Assembly (NCBI GenBank): GCA_963754125.1 | Contig: CAVWEX010000014.1 | Span: forward strand, 1 to 64,000 | Length of the DNA stretch: 64,000 bases | Origin: RPQJ01 sp963754125 | Lineage (GTDB): Bacteria; Pseudomonadota; Gammaproteobacteria; Steroidobacterales; Steroidobacteraceae | Direction of reading: 5' to 3' | Shown here: positions 34,465 through 45,510 of the stretch, piece by piece | Position numbering within the stretch: position 1 is the stretch's first letter | Layout: each line of letters opens with the position of its first letter | Made by a program: the position numbers and the translations under genes | The notes under the pieces: model-generated | Databases searched by the model: none | What the model was told of the DNA's origin: nothing | What the model saw: the letters and a program-made list of their open reading frames with translations, nothing else

Positions 34465-37312
34465 ATGGCCGACTACAAGCACACCGTCAACCTGCCCGAG
34501 ACGGCCTTCCCGATGAAGGCGGACCTTGCCCGGCGCGAGCCGGAGATGCTCGCCTGGTGGGAGGAGCGCGGCACCTATACGAAGCTGCGCGAGGCGGCCC
34601 GGGGCCGCCCGACGTTCATCCTGCACGACGGACCGCCCTACGCGAACGGCGCGATCCACATCGGCCACTGCGATGAACAAGGTCCTCAAGGACATCATCG
34701 TCAAGTCCCGGACGCTCGACGGCTACGACGCGCCCTACGTGCCGGGCTGGGACTGCCACGGCCTGCCGATCGAGCACGCGGTCGAGAAGGCGGGCGGCAA
34801 GGAGACGAAGCTGCTCGACGCCAAGGCCTTCCGCCAGAAGTGCCGCGAGTACGCGCAGCAGCAGGTCGAGGTGCAGCGGAGCGGCTTCGTGCGCCTCGGG
34901 GTGATGGGCGACTGGAACGAGCCGTATCTCACGATGCAGCCGCGCTACGAGGCGGAGCAACTGCGTGCGTTCGCCGGAATCATCCGCAACGGCCACCTCT
35001 TCAAGGGCTACAAGCCCGTGCACTGGTGCCTCGACTGCCGCTCCGCGCTGGCCGAGGCCGAGGTCGAGTACGAGGAGCGCACCTCGCCCTCGATCGACGT
35101 GCGCTTCGAGGTCGTGGATCGCGCGGATTTCGCGCGGCGCTGCGGCCTTGCCGAACTGCCTCCGGGCCGCGCGAGCATCGCGATCTGGACCACCACGCCC
35201 TGGACGCTGCCCGCGAACCAGGCCGTCGCGGTGCATCCCGAGTTCGATTACTCGCTGCTGATCGTCGACTCCGCTGCCGGTGCGGAGCTGCTGTTGCTCG
35301 CGAGCGAGCTCGCCGAGTCGGTGCTGAAGCGCGCAGGCGCCACGCAACGCGGTGAAGTCGCCCGGGTCAAGGGCGCGGCGCTCGAGGGCCTCGTGTTGCG
35401 GCACCCGTTCTACGAGCGCCAGGTGCCGGTGATCCTCGGCGAGCACGTGACGCTCGAGAGCGGCACGGGTGCGGTGCACACCGCGCCCGGTCACGGCCAG
35501 GAGGACTTCGTCATCGGCCAGCGCTACGGCCTGGCGGTGGACAACCCGGTGGGCGGCGACGGGCGCTTCCTGCCCTCGACGCCGGTCTTCGCCGGCGAGA
35601 AAGTCTTCGACGCGAACAAGCACGTCGTCGAGGTGCTCGGCGAGCACGGAACGCTGCTGCACCACGAGCCCTTCCGCCACAGCTACCCGCACTGCTGGCG
35701 CCACAAGACGCCGGTGATCTTTCGCGCCACGCCGCAGTGGTTCATCGGCATGGAGCAGGCTGGGCTGCGCGCCGCTGCGCTCGAGGAGATCCGCAAGGTG
35801 CACTGGATGCCCGACTGGGGCGAGCAGCGCATCACCGGCATGATCGCCGGGCGCCCCGACTGGTGCATCTCGCGACAGCGGCGATGGGGCGTGCCGCTCG
35901 CGCTCTTCACGCACCGCGAGACGGGCGAGCTGCACCCGCGTGCCGCCGAGCTCGTCGAGCGCGTCGCGGAGCGGGTCGAGCAGGGCGGCATCGACGCCTG
36001 GTTCGAGCTCGATGCGCACGAGCTGCTCGGCGCCGAGGCCGAGCACTACGAGAAAGTGCCGGACATCATGGATGTGTGGGTGGACTCCGGCGTCTCGCAC
36101 CACTGCGTCACGACGCTGCGGCCCGAGGTGCTGAATCCCGCGGATCTCTATCTCGAGGGCTCGGACCAGCATCGCGGCTGGTTCCACAGCTCGCTGCTGA
36201 CTTGCGTCGCCCAGAAGGGCCACGCGCCGTACAAGGCCGTGCTCACGCACGGCTTCACGGTGGACGAGAAGGGCCGGAAGATGTCGAAGTCGCTCGGCAA
36301 CACGATCGAGCCGCAGAAAGTCATCTCGACCCTCGGCGCCGACGTGCTGCGTCTGTGGGTGGCCTCGACCGACTACGCCAACGAGATCAGCGTCTCCGAC
36401 GAGATCCTGAAGCGGATGTCGGAGTCCTATCGACGCATCAGGAACACCTCCCGCTTCCTGCTCGGCAACCTCGCGGGCTTCGACCCGGCGCGGGACGGCT
36501 TGCCGCTCGCGGACCTCGTGGACCTCGACCGCTGGGCGCTCGCGCGCACGCGCGAACTGCAGGAGGAGGTAATCGCTGCCTATCGCAGCTACGACTTCCA
36601 CCTCATCTACCAGAAGGTGCACAACTTCTGCGTGGTGGACCTGGGCGGCTTCTACCTCGACGTGATCAAGGACCGCCTCTACACGACCCCGCCCAAGGGC
36701 CTGCCGCGACGCTCGGCGCAGACCGCGATGTACCACGTCCTCGAGGCGATGGTGCGCTGGCTCGCGCCCGTCCTCTCGTTCACGGCCGAGGAGATCTGGC
36801 GACACATGCCGGGCGAGCGCCCGGAGTCGGTGTTCCTGTCCACGTGGGCCGATCTGCCGGCCGGCGAGGCCGCGGCAACGGCCTTGGACTGGACGGTGGT
36901 GCTCGAGGTCCGCGCAGCGGTGCTGCGCGAGCTCGAGCAGCTGCGGGTCGCAGGCGCGATCGGCGCACCGCTCGACGCCGTCGTGGATGTCTATGCCTCG
37001 CCGGGTATCCGGGCGGCGCTGGCACCCCTCGGCGAGGAGCTGCGTTTCGTGCTGATCACCTCGGAGGCGCGCGTCCACGCGGCCGAGGCGCGACCTGCGG
37101 ACGCGGTGGCAGGCGCCCCGGTCGGCGGCGGGACGGGCGGTGCAGCCGGCGAGCCGGGGTTCTGGATGCGCGTGCGGCCCTCCACGGCGGTGAAGTGCGT
37201 GCGTTGCTGGCACAAGCGCGACGACGTGGGTTCCGTCCCGGCGCACCCCGAACTCTGCGGCCGCTGCGTGGTCAACCTCGACGGTGCCGGCGAGACCCGG
37301 CGGTTTGCATGA
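34465..37312 (+). CDS. ileS: Isoleucyl-tRNA synthetase, frameshifted
   Basis: A class I aminoacyl-tRNA synthetase of about 948 residues. It begins MADYKHTVNLPETAFPMKADL and has the HIGH signature (DGPPYANGAIHIGH, about residues 55-68), VPGWDCHGLPIE, WTTTPWTLPANQAVA in the editing domain, KMSKSLGN (about 604-611) and a C-terminal zinc site CVRCW...CGRCVVNL. One extra T near 34669 breaks IGH-AMNKVLKD. Without it the frame is continuous, and since the gene is normally essential and single copy, this is very probably an assembly error. lspA begins two bases after the stop, so ribF-ileS-lspA-ispH form one operon. Confidence 0.95.
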
Positions 37313-37313
37313 C

Positions 37314-37838
37314 GTGAGCGACGACGAACAGCCCGTCCCGATGACGACGCCCGTGCCGCCGATGTTGCAGCGCACGCACCCGGCCGCGTGGCTCTGGCTC
37401 TCGCTGGGGGTGATCGCGCTCGACCAGGCGACGAAGTTCCTCGCGACTCGATTCCTCGAGCTCTACGAGCGCGTCGAGGTGCTGCCGGTCCTCGACTTCA
37501 CGCTCCTGCACAACACGGGCGCGGCGTTCAGCCTGCTCGCCGGCGCGTCGGGCTGGCAGCGCTGGTTCTTCATCGGCCTCGCCTTCACGGTGAGCGCCGT
37601 GCTGATGGTGTGGATCTGGCGCACGCCGCGCGGCGAGAAGCTGCTGCCGCTGTCGCTGTCGCTGATCCTCGGCGGTGCGCTCGGCAACGTGATCGACCGC
37701 ATCGTCCACGGCTACGTCATCGACTTCATCCACGCCCACTGGGGTGCGGCGTACTTTCCCGCGTTCAACATCGCCGACAGCGCCATCACGATCGGCGCCG
37801 GGCTCCTGATCCTCGACGCGTTCCGGGAACACAGGTGA
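37314..37838 (+). CDS. lspA: Lipoprotein signal peptidase (signal peptidase II)
   Basis: A 174-residue inner-membrane aspartic protease that removes signal peptides from prolipoproteins. Four hydrophobic segments are visible. The conserved boxes are VIALDQATKFLA, LHNTGAAFSLL, GGALGNVIDRIVHGYVIDFI (first catalytic Asp) and FPAFNIADSAITIGAGLLI (second catalytic Asp). The GTG at 37314 lies two bases after the ileS stop; the ATG at 37341 would shorten the N-terminus by nine residues and is possible. The stop overlaps the ispH start (GTGA). Confidence 0.95.
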   Translation: MSDDEQPVPMTTPVPPMLQRTHPAAWLWLSLGVIALDQATKFLATRFLELYERVEVLPVLDFTLLHNTGAAFSLLAGASGWQRWFFIGLAFTVSAVLMVWIWRTPRGEKLLPLSLSLILGGALGNVIDRIVHGYVIDFIHAHWGAAYFPAFNIADSAITIGAGLLILDAFREHR

Positions 37839-38782
37839 AGGTCCTGCTCGCGAACCCGCGCGGCTTCTGCGCCGGCGTGGATCGTGCCATCGAGATCGTC
37901 GAGCGGGCGCTTGAGATGTTCGGCGCACCGATCTACGTGCGCCACGAGGTCGTCCACAACCGGTTCGTGGTCGAGCGGCTGCGCGGGCTCGGCGCGGTGT
38001 TCGTCGACGAGCTCGACGAGGTGCCGGCCGACGCCACGGTGATCTTCAGTGCCCACGGCGTGCCGAAGGCGGTTCAGGCCGAGGCGCACCAGCGCGGCCT
38101 GCGCGTCTTCGACGCGACCTGCCCGCTCGTGACCAAGGTGCACATGGAAGTGGCGCGCTTTGCCCGCGACGGCCGCGAGGTGATCCTGATCGGGCACGAA
38201 GGACACCCGGAGGTCGAGGGCACCATGGGGCAGTTCGACGATTCGATGGGCGGGCGCATCTGCCTCGTCGAGGACGTCGAGGACGTCGAGCAGCTCGAGG
38301 TACGCGATCCGACGCGGGTCGGTGTCGTCACCCAGACGACCCTCTCGGTGGACGATACGGCCGAGGTGCTCGCGGCGCTGCAGCGTCGCTTCCCGACGCT
38401 TGCGACGCCGCGCAAGGAGGACATCTGCTACGCCACGCAGAACCGCCAGGACGCCGTGAAGGGCCTGGTCGAGGCCTGCGACGTCGTGGTGGTGGTGGGG
38501 TCGCAGTCGAGTTCGAATTCGAACCGGTTGCGCGAGATCGCCGAGAAGGCCGGCAAGCCGGGCTATCTCGTTGATGGACCAGAGGACCTGCGCGCCGAGT
38601 GGTTCGCCGGCGCGCAGTCGGTCGGCGTCACGGCGGGCGCGTCGGCGCCGGAGCTCCTGGTGCAGCGCGTGGTGGCGCGGCTGCGCGAGTGGGGCGGCCA
38701 GGGCGCGGAGGAGATCGTCGGGCGCGAGGAGAGCGTGGTCTTCGCGCTGCCGCGCGAACTGCGGGCGCCGCGTCGCGGCTGA
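37835..38782 (+). CDS. ispH: 4-hydroxy-3-methylbut-2-enyl diphosphate reductase
   Basis: The 315-residue iron-sulfur enzyme IspH makes IPP and DMAPP in the last step of the MEP pathway. It starts VKVLLANPRGFCAGVDRAIEIV with the first cluster cysteine. Cys-96 lies in FDATCPLVTKVH and a third in EDICYATQNRQ. IYVRHEVVHNRFVVE, LIGHEGHPEVEGTMGQ and VVVGSQSSSNSNRL are standard. The GTG start at 37835 overlaps the lspA stop by four bases. No FkpB-type gene lies between lspA and ispH, unlike in E. coli. Confidence 0.97.
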   Translation: MKVLLANPRGFCAGVDRAIEIVERALEMFGAPIYVRHEVVHNRFVVERLRGLGAVFVDELDEVPADATVIFSAHGVPKAVQAEAHQRGLRVFDATCPLVTKVHMEVARFARDGREVILIGHEGHPEVEGTMGQFDDSMGGRICLVEDVEDVEQLEVRDPTRVGVVTQTTLSVDDTAEVLAALQRRFPTLATPRKEDICYATQNRQDAVKGLVEACDVVVVVGSQSSSNSNRLREIAEKAGKPGYLVDGPEDLRAEWFAGAQSVGVTAGASAPELLVQRVVARLREWGGQGAEEIVGREESVVFALPRELRAPRRG

Positions 38783-38818
38783 TCCGGCTCCGTGCGCGGC
38801 CCGGCCGCCGCGAAACCC

Positions 38819-39307
38819 TCACCTGCCCCAGCACTCCATGACGTTGTCGCGCCTCGCGCCGTCCCAGGCGCGCTTGCGCCCGGAGCTCGCGAGTCCGAAT
38901 CGCTGGCAGGGGCGGTCCTCGGACTGGGGTGGACCGGTGGGCCAGGATTCGGCGGTCCAGCCGCTGGCATCTGCCGACGTGATCCGGGTCGCGTAGTAGC
39001 CCCGCTCGCTGCGGACCGGGAAGTCGAGGCTGGCCGCAACGCAGTCGGAGTCCTTGCCCGGATCGAGTGCGCTCGCGTAGTGGCGACACTGCAGGTGGAA
39101 TTTCTCCTGCGCCGTCGCAAGCGCGAGCAGGGACGCGCGGGCCTCGGTCCGGTGGGCGCGCAGCAGGTGGCTGCGGTAGGAGGGGATCGCGATCGCAGCC
39201 AGCACGGCAATCGAGGCCGCGACGACGACGAGCTCGATCAGGGTCACGCCGCGCTGGCAGTCGCGTTTCCGCCTGCGCCGTTGCGCAGTGGTGGCCGGCG
39301 GCGTCAT
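38819..39307 (-). CDS. pilE: Type IV pilus minor pilin PilE-like
   Basis: A 162-residue prepilin. A short basic leader (RRRRKRDCQRG) ends in the prepilin peptidase site before VTLIELVVVAASIAVLAAIAIPSY, with Glu at mature position 5. The globular part carries cysteines typical of PilE minor pilins (FHLQCRHYA, KDSDCVAAS, DRPCQRFG, VMECWGR). It is the last gene of the fimT-pilV-pilW-pilX-pilY1-pilE operon. Its ATG overlaps the pilY1 stop (ATGA at 39304-39307). It converges on ispH with 36 bp between the ends. Confidence 0.9.
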   Translation of the reverse strand: MTPPATTAQRRRRKRDCQRGVTLIELVVVAASIAVLAAIAIPSYRSHLLRAHRTEARASLLALATAQEKFHLQCRHYASALDPGKDSDCVAASLDFPVRSERGYYATRITSADASGWTAESWPTGPPQSEDRPCQRFGLASSGRKRAWDGARRDNVMECWGR

Positions 39308-42300
39308 TCCGCACCCCGCTGGCGCCAGTAAGTCCGGCGCGGACCGGCCCCGTTGACGCTGCCGCAGCTTTCCACGCCGACGAGGCACAGCGGCGTGGGT
39401 CGCGACGGGTCACCTGGGGCGCCGGCCGCCTCTTCCCCGGTCGCGGGAAACACGAACACGGGCTCCGGCGCAATGCCGGGCTGTCCGAGCCGCAGGGCGA
39501 GTCCACGCGCGTCGGTCTCGTGCGCGGCTTCCACAAGGCGCCGGGCGGGTCGCGCGTCGACGACGCTGACCTGGTAGAGGAGGTTGTCGCCGACCGGGTC
39601 GGCGCAGGCGTCCTCGCGCTCGTCCTCGCCTTCGTCGTCCTCGCGGCTCGCCGGCAGGAAGGTCGGGAAGAACACGGTGTGCTCGAAGGTGCGCGAAGAG
39701 GAGATCGCTTTTTCCCCGGGCTGGTTGTCGAGCCGCAGCAGCCAGCCGGCCGCGCCCGCGGGCACGGGCGCCTGGACGCCGGGATCCGCGGCGTCAGGCG
39801 TGACGTCCACGAGGTCGGCTTCCCTGATCGATGCGGCCCGGGCCCAGTCGCGACGCATGGTCCCGTGGTAGTCGCGCAGGCTGTAGAAGCGGTTGGCGGT
39901 TGCCCGGTCGGAGAGCGGCATCTCGCGGTTGCCCGAGCCGATCGCGACGTTCAGCCAGCGTCGGTCGCCGCGGACGACCGACGAGACATCCGGCGTGGTG
40001 AAGAACCGCCGCGCGCCGGCGACGCCCTCGCCACCGAGGTCCGCGAGGATGCCACCGCTCGCGAGGCTTGCCACGTCCGCCGCGGCTGGGTCGAAGTCCA
40101 GTCGCCAGATGCGGCCCCGCAGGTCGGCGAAGTAGGCCGTGTCCACGTAGCCGTCGCCGTTGAGGTCGAGCGCGGCAAGGTCGCCGGGAATCGCCGCGGT
40201 GAGTGAGGCGATCGCGAGGTCGGCGCCGGCGTCCGGGCCCGCGCGCCACAGGCGCTGGCCGCTGAGCGCGTCGAGCACGTAGACACCGGTGCCGACCGTG
40301 TCGTCGAGGTAGGGTCGCGGCCTGCCGTCGGGCGGATCCTGCGTGTCCGGGTCGTAGCCACCGGCAAACATCACGACGAGGTCGTCGGTGCCGCGATGTC
40401 CCGGCACCTTCAGCCGGGTGACCACGGGCCGCGACCACGACTGGCCGGCCAGAGGCAGTTGCCGGTCGGCCGCTATGCCGGGCTCGTCCGGCGGACCCGC
40501 GATCCAGAGCAGCCTCGGCGCGTCGCCGGCCGGGTCGTCGAAATCCACGTGGGTGACGTCCACGGCGTAGTAATTGCGGCCGCCGCGCCGCATGCCGAAG
40601 TAGAGGATCACGCGGTCGCCGGTGCCGTCGGCCAGCGGCTCGATCCGGCCATTGCCGTTGCGGTCGATGGTCAGTACGCGCAGCGGACCGTCGAGCCCGA
40701 GCGAGGTGCGCGGACGGGCCGCCCGGTCGCGATACAGCGCCAGCATGCGGCCGAGTCGGTCCCAGGGAATGAAGGCCCAGCGCTCCCGGCCGGATTCCGG
40801 ATCGAAGGCGTGCAGCGCGCCATCGTTGGTCAGCGCGTAGACGACGGCCCGCGGCTTCCCGGCATCGCCGCCATAGGTCACGACGGCCGGCCGGCTGTGC
40901 AACGGGTCGCCGAGATCGTGGCGCGCCTCCTTGAGATCACCGTTGCCGGCGGGGGATTCCGCGGTGGCGGCCGGCACTGCGTCGGTCACGTCGGCGCCGC
41001 GTACCCAGGCGAGCAGGTGACAGATGGCCGGGTTGTCGTCGTCGGCGGGCACCTCGCCGGGACGCGCGGGACAGTCGGGCGGCTCGAGGCCGGCCGCTCC
41101 GTAACCCAGCACCGCGGCGGCGTCGGCGCGGCGGTCGACCTGCTCGACGGCGTACGTGTCGAGCGCATGCGCACTCGCACCGTCCTCGTTGGTATAGATG
41201 CGCCGCAGCTCCGGATCCGGCAAGGCGCGCGCGGCTCCGCCCGCCAGCACGTCGTCGCCGTCGCTGATCGCCGGGTCGGACGGCCACAGGCTGCTGACGT
41301 CGGGCAGGAACCGGCCCGTCAACGCGTTCACGGCCAGCGCGTCGTCGCGGCCGAGGATGTCGCCGTTCGGCGCGAGCCGGTACTTCTTCACGTTGCCCTT
41401 CCAGCGCTGGCTGCCGGCCGGCCGGAACACCGAGAGGTACAGCTCGTCGAGGTTCTCCGTCCGGTTGAACGAGTTGACCGGCACCGTGGGCGCAGCGAAC
41501 GCGGCATTGGCAATCACGGCCTGGCGGACGATGCCGACGAGGATCGTGGCGAGCTCGTCGGCGGCCTCCGCGGGCGTGCAATCGGCACAGTCCACCGAGT
41601 GGTGCCTGCCGCCCCCGGCACGGGCGAGCAACTGAGGAGCGAGCGCGGCGCGTCCTCGGCGATCGCCTCGGCGCGCGCGGCGGCCGCGACATCGAATCCA
41701 ACCGTGTAGGTGAACACCTGCGCCCGGGGCCGTCCCGCCACGAAACCGCCGCTGCGCATCGAGTAGGCGAGATCGTCCGCACAGTTGCTGAGCGCCTTCC
41801 TCGCGACCTCGCCGGTGACGGGATCGACCGCGCGGTAGTCGATGCCGGTATTGATGCTGCAGCCGTGAAGGTCGGGTCCTGCTGTCAGTCCGTGCGGATC
41901 GCGATAGGCCTTGAACCATCGGCCGTAGGGCGCCGGGTCGCCCGCCGAGTTCGCGATCGAGTCCGGGCCGGCGTCGTTGCCGCGGTCCTCGGCCAGCACG
42001 CCGTCCGAGAGGATCACGAGCACGTTGCGCTGGCAGGCGCCGGCCGGACTGCGGTAACGACACGCCGGACCGGCCTCCCGGCAGTCCGCCGCGGCCAGGG
42101 TCGCCGGACCCCAGATCGACGGCGGATCGTGGCCGTGGCCGGGAAACGAATATCCCGGGCCGATCATCGAGCCCGCCCCCCAGGCGGGCCGGCGTCCAGC
42201 GAAATAGCGGTTTGCCTCGAACAGCATTTCGGTCAGCGCCTGCCGGCCCGGTCCCAGCCGGTCGCGGCAGTCGGGCACCCCGGCGCCGTCCACCGTGCAG

Positions 42301-42866
42301 AAGCCGGTTTGATTGGACGGGGCCAGCATCAGCTGGCCCGCGGACGCGTCGCCGCTGTCCGGGACCACCGGATGGCAATCCCGCCGGTCCATGCCGAAGG
42401 GGCAGATCCATCGTGCGAGTTCGTCACGCCGCTCGCGTGTGAGCGGCGCAACCTGCTGTCCGATGAAGCCGCCGCCGGCGGACGCGTCGCTGCGTCCGTT
42501 GTTGTTGCCGCGCATGAGACCGACGTTCACGCCCTCGTCGGCAAGCTGATCAAGCGCCTGCATGAGCGCCGCCTTCATCACATCCATGCGACTGCTGCCG
42601 TCCTCGACGGCCGTCTCGCACGGCACGGTCGCACCGATCACGCAGCCCATCGTCCGGCCGGTGGGCAGCACGAGCAGGACGTTCGCCGCCGCGACGTCAC
42701 CATCAGGCACGCCGGCGAAGAACACCTCGGTGTCGTCCGCCGCGGCAGGGACTCCAGTTGCCAGTGCCGAGGCGACGATCGCCGCCCGGGCAACGGCGCG
42801 CCGCGCGCGATCCACGGCGCACGCGCCTGCGCCGTGCGTGCTGTCGCTTCGCAATCCATTGCGCAT
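39304..42866 (-). CDS. pilY1: Type IV pilus assembly/adhesin protein PilY1, frameshifted
   Basis: A secreted pilus-tip protein of about 1187 residues. The signal peptide (AIVASALATGVPAAA) is followed by a von Willebrand A-like N-terminal half (VLLVLPTGRTMGC, NVLVILSDGVL) and a C-terminal PilC/PilY1 beta-propeller (GDPLHSRPAVVTYGG, VVYALTNDGALHAFD, YYAVDVTHVDFDD). The calcium-binding loop DLNGDGYVDTAYFADLRG lies near residue 900. The frame changes near 41640 (A-E-D-A-P-R to Q-L-L-A-R-A-G-G-G-R), equivalent to one missing base; sequence continuity argues for an assembly indel. ATG 42866 has GGAGGGA upstream. PilY1 controls pilus extension and surface sensing in related bacteria. Confidence 0.9.
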
Positions 42867-42893
42867 GGGTCGTTCCCTCCGAAGGGCGGTCCG

Positions 42894-43382
42894 TCAGGGC
42901 TCTGCGGGACCGAGGACGTAGAAGCCCTGGGTGTGATCGGATCGAGCGCCCGGGCCGGACTCGCCCGAGGCTTCGACGATGAAGTGGTGCACCTGCAGCC
43001 CGGCGCCGAGCGAGTGGCCTCCGTCCGGCGCCAGCGTGTCGCTCGCGCCCGCGTCGTAGTAGAGCGAATAGTCGAACGGGTCACCGGTGGTCGGCGTCGT
43101 GCAGTCCGGGCGACAGCCGGGCTTGTCGGGCGCGGCGAGGCTGCTCGAGGTGCCGAGGTCCGCGGTGAGCACGGCCTGCTCGATCGCGTGCTCGGCCGCG
43201 GCGAAGGCGCGCGCGTGGTGATCGATGTTGCCCGCCAGTCGAAGCTCGAGCGCGGCGGTCACGAGGCCGGCGACACCGAGGATCGTCACCACCAGCAGCA
43301 GGAGCAGCGCCACGACGAGCACGACCCCGCGCTGCTGCCCGGTCGCGGGTTTCCTGCATCGTCGCTGGAGCACGCCCGTCAT
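42894..43382 (-). CDS. pilX: Type IV pilus minor pilin PilX
   Basis: A 162-residue PilX. It has the basic leader, a glycine (RRCRKPATGQQRG) and a long N-terminal hydrophobic helix VVLVVALLLLLVVTILGVAGLV with the PilX-type pattern lacking the usual TLIE start. AALELRLAGNIDHHARAFAAAEHAIEQA follows, with the RAFxAAE feature of PilX N-terminal domains. It is intact. Its ATG overlaps the pilW stop by four bases, and pilY1 follows after 27 bp. Confidence 0.9.
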   Translation of the reverse strand: MTGVLQRRCRKPATGQQRGVVLVVALLLLLVVTILGVAGLVTAALELRLAGNIDHHARAFAAAEHAIEQAVLTADLGTSSSLAAPDKPGCRPDCTTPTTGDPFDYSLYYDAGASDTLAPDGGHSLGAGLQVHHFIVEASGESGPGARSDHTQGFYVLGPAEP

Positions 43383-44409
43383 GAGCCGCGTGCATTCCTG
43401 AGGTGAATCGTCCGGCTCACGACCACGCGTCGGAACGCGCGCTCGGCGGCCGGGATGCGCTCGTCCTGGTTCGCGTAGGCGTAGTGCGTCGCGTCGTCCC
43501 AGGCGGGGTCGCGCTCGCTGGCCCGCACGCGCAGCCAGATGCGCGCCGCTAGGACCGCGTGTCCGCCGCGAGGGCATCGGCGCTCACGTAGCGATCGGTG
43601 CTGCCGTCGCCGTCCGCGTCCACGCCGTACTGCACCTGCAGGTCTTCCACGCCGGGGATGATTTCCTCGTCCTGCACGGCCGGCCCGGACACCAGTCGCT
43701 TGCGGCGCAGCGACGGATAGCCGGCCGCGACCGACGAGTCGGCGCTGACGTAATAGGCGTGCACCAGCAGGCGGCGCGTGTCCGCCTGCGGCGGTGCGTC
43801 GGCCGGGTCGGCCTGCGCAAAATCCGTCGGGATGCTGCCGTCCGCATCGCCCACGAAGACCTGCGCCGCCGTGCGGCTGCTCGCGACCAGCACGTGCCGG
43901 TGATAGGCCTTGAGGCCCGCGGCCGTCTGCTCGATCCGCTCGGCGCTGGCCCGGCGCACGATCAGGCCGTCGGTCGAATCTCTCCATCGCCCGTTCGGCC
44001 GGCAGGGCGCCTCGAGCGGCCAGGCGCCGGCCGACTGGTCCCAGCCACTCAGCGGCTGCCCGAGACGGGTGGCCCAATGCTCCGTGCAACCGCGCAGCGC
44101 GACGGGGTCGCCGGACGCGTCGGTGAGCGCCCCGTCGAGGTTGGTCACCAGCTCCGGGCGACTCGTGAGGCCGAGGTATCCGGCCATGCGTACGTCGCTC
44201 TCGATGAGGCCGAGCGCATGCTGTGCGACCTCCTGCAGCCGGGCCGTGGTCTCGAGGGTCGCGTGCGCATCGCGTGCCTTGAGGAAGACCGTCAACGTCC
44301 CGCCCAGCAGGCCGAGGCCGAGGGTCATCGCCACGAGCAGCTCGACGAGGCTCACGCCGCGGTGATCACGCGGGCGAGCGGGGGGCAACCTGCGGGCTCC
44401 CGCACTCAC
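43379..44409 (-). CDS. pilW: Type IV pilus minor pilin PilW, frameshifted
   Basis: A PilW of about 343 residues. The GTG start at 44409 overlaps the pilV stop (GTGA). The leader RPRDHRG precedes VSLVELLVAMTLGLGLLGGTL. LQEVAQHALGLIESDVRMAGYLG and IPGVEDLQVQYGVDADGDGSTDRYV are typical of the family. Near 43556 the frame changes (ADTR to VLAARIWLRVRA), equivalent to one missing base; the downstream frame carries the usual C-terminus and ends at 43379. The shift is probably an indel error, like those in pilV and pilY1. Confidence 0.87.
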
Positions 44410-44860
44410 GGCTCCACCACCAGCGTGTAGGTCGCGGGTGCCGCAGTCCCCGCCCGTGCCCAGCGAACCGTGATCGTGCCGCGATGCGCGGCCGCAGCGA
44501 CGGCTTCGACCTCGACCTCGCCCCGCCCGACCGGCAGCGCGGCGGCGACGGCGTCGAGCCAGCGCCGCAGGTCGTTGCCGGCCATGGCATCCGGCGCGCA
44601 GGGACCGGCCGCGTCCTCGCAGGCGGCGTCGAGCCGCGGTTCCGGGTGCCGTCCGCCGTGTCGTAGGCAAGGCCGGCGGAACGATTGGCGCGCATGCGCT
44701 CGGCCATGTCGGCCGCCAGGTTGACGGCCTGTGCGTGCTCGAGCGCGATGCGGCTGCTCTGCAGGCCCGCGTGCAGCAGCAGGGCCATGCCCAGCATGCC
44801 GACCGCCAGGACGACCAGCGCCACCAGCACCTCGACCAGCGTGAACCCACCTACGCGCAC
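44406..44860 (-). CDS. pilV: Type IV pilus minor pilin PilV, frameshifted
   Basis: A PilV of about 151 residues. The GTG at 44860 lies within the end of fimT (10-bp overlap) and gives a very short leader VRVGG before FTLVEVLVALVVLAVGMLGMALLL. ALEHAQAVNLAADMAERMRANR is the family hallmark. Near 44637 the frame shifts by what amounts to one missing base (DGTRNR to LDAACEDAAGPC), and the new frame runs through MAGNDLRRWLDAVAAALP to VRWARAG and the stop at 44406. Confidence 0.87.
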
Positions 44861-45381
44861 GTCAGCGGCTCCCCCGAGGCGTCGAGTTGCGACACGCGTG
44901 GCCGTCCGGTCTGGCTGATGATCACGGCGCGTGCGGCCGTTGCGCCGCGGTCGTCGCAGAACGTGAAGCTGGCGGTCACGCCCATCTGGCCGAACGGGCG
45001 GAACGACAGCGTGTCGCGGTTGGCGAGCACCGAGCCCGACGGCCAGCGGGCGAACACCTGCAGGATCTCCTCGCCGGCGTCGCGCACGGCGGGGGAGTCC
45101 CGGTCGGCATTCACGAAGGCGATCCAGCCCTGGTGCCAGGGGGTGCCGGCCGGGGCGCACTGCTCCCCGTCCGTGCTCGGGCAGAGGCTCACCACGCCGT
45201 TGCGCTTGATGGCCTCGCTGCGGGCGTAATGCACCGCGTGCACCAGCTGGTTCACCTCGCGGGTGCGCTCCGCGTTGCGGTGCACGTCGCGGAACGCCGG
45301 CAATCCCCAGCCGAGCAGCCCTGCCACGATGGCCAGCGTGAAGACGAGTTCCGCGAGGGTGAAGCCCCGGTGCCGGTCCAT
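44851..45381 (-). CDS. fimT: Type IV pilus pseudopilin FimT/GspH family
   Basis: A 176-residue FimT-like prepilin and first gene of the operon. MDRHRG precedes FTLAELVFTLAIVAGLLGWGLPAF, with Glu at mature position 5. VNQLVHAVHYARSEAIKRNGVVSLCPS and the C-terminal SFTFCDDRGA, AVIISQTGRPRV are typical of the GspH/FimT domain. The ribosome-binding sequence is ACGGGAG. The gene is divergent from the Fur-like gene with 129 bp between starts. Confidence 0.9.
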   Translation of the reverse strand: MDRHRGFTLAELVFTLAIVAGLLGWGLPAFRDVHRNAERTREVNQLVHAVHYARSEAIKRNGVVSLCPSTDGEQCAPAGTPWHQGWIAFVNADRDSPAVRDAGEEILQVFARWPSGSVLANRDTLSFRPFGQMGVTASFTFCDDRGATAARAVIISQTGRPRVSQLDASGEPLTCA

Positions 45382-45496
45382 GGCACGCTCCCGTTCGGAT
45401 TCCTGGGACGGCGAGGGTAGGGCGCCCGCGGAGCCGCGTCAGCGCGCATTACTGGCGGGTTCGCGCGGAAACGGTGGCCGGCCGGGCGCACGGACG

Positions 45497-45502
45497 TATA
45501 AT
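45497..45502 (+). promoter_or_regulatory. Perfect -10 hexamer close to the Fur-like start codon
   Basis: TATAAT ends only eight bases before the ATG at 45511, and no ribosome-binding sequence lies between (TCCCTCCC). Transcription would start at or just before the ATG, giving a leaderless or nearly leaderless mRNA. A clear -35 element is not visible. Confidence 0.5.
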
Positions 45503-45510
45503 TCCCTCCC

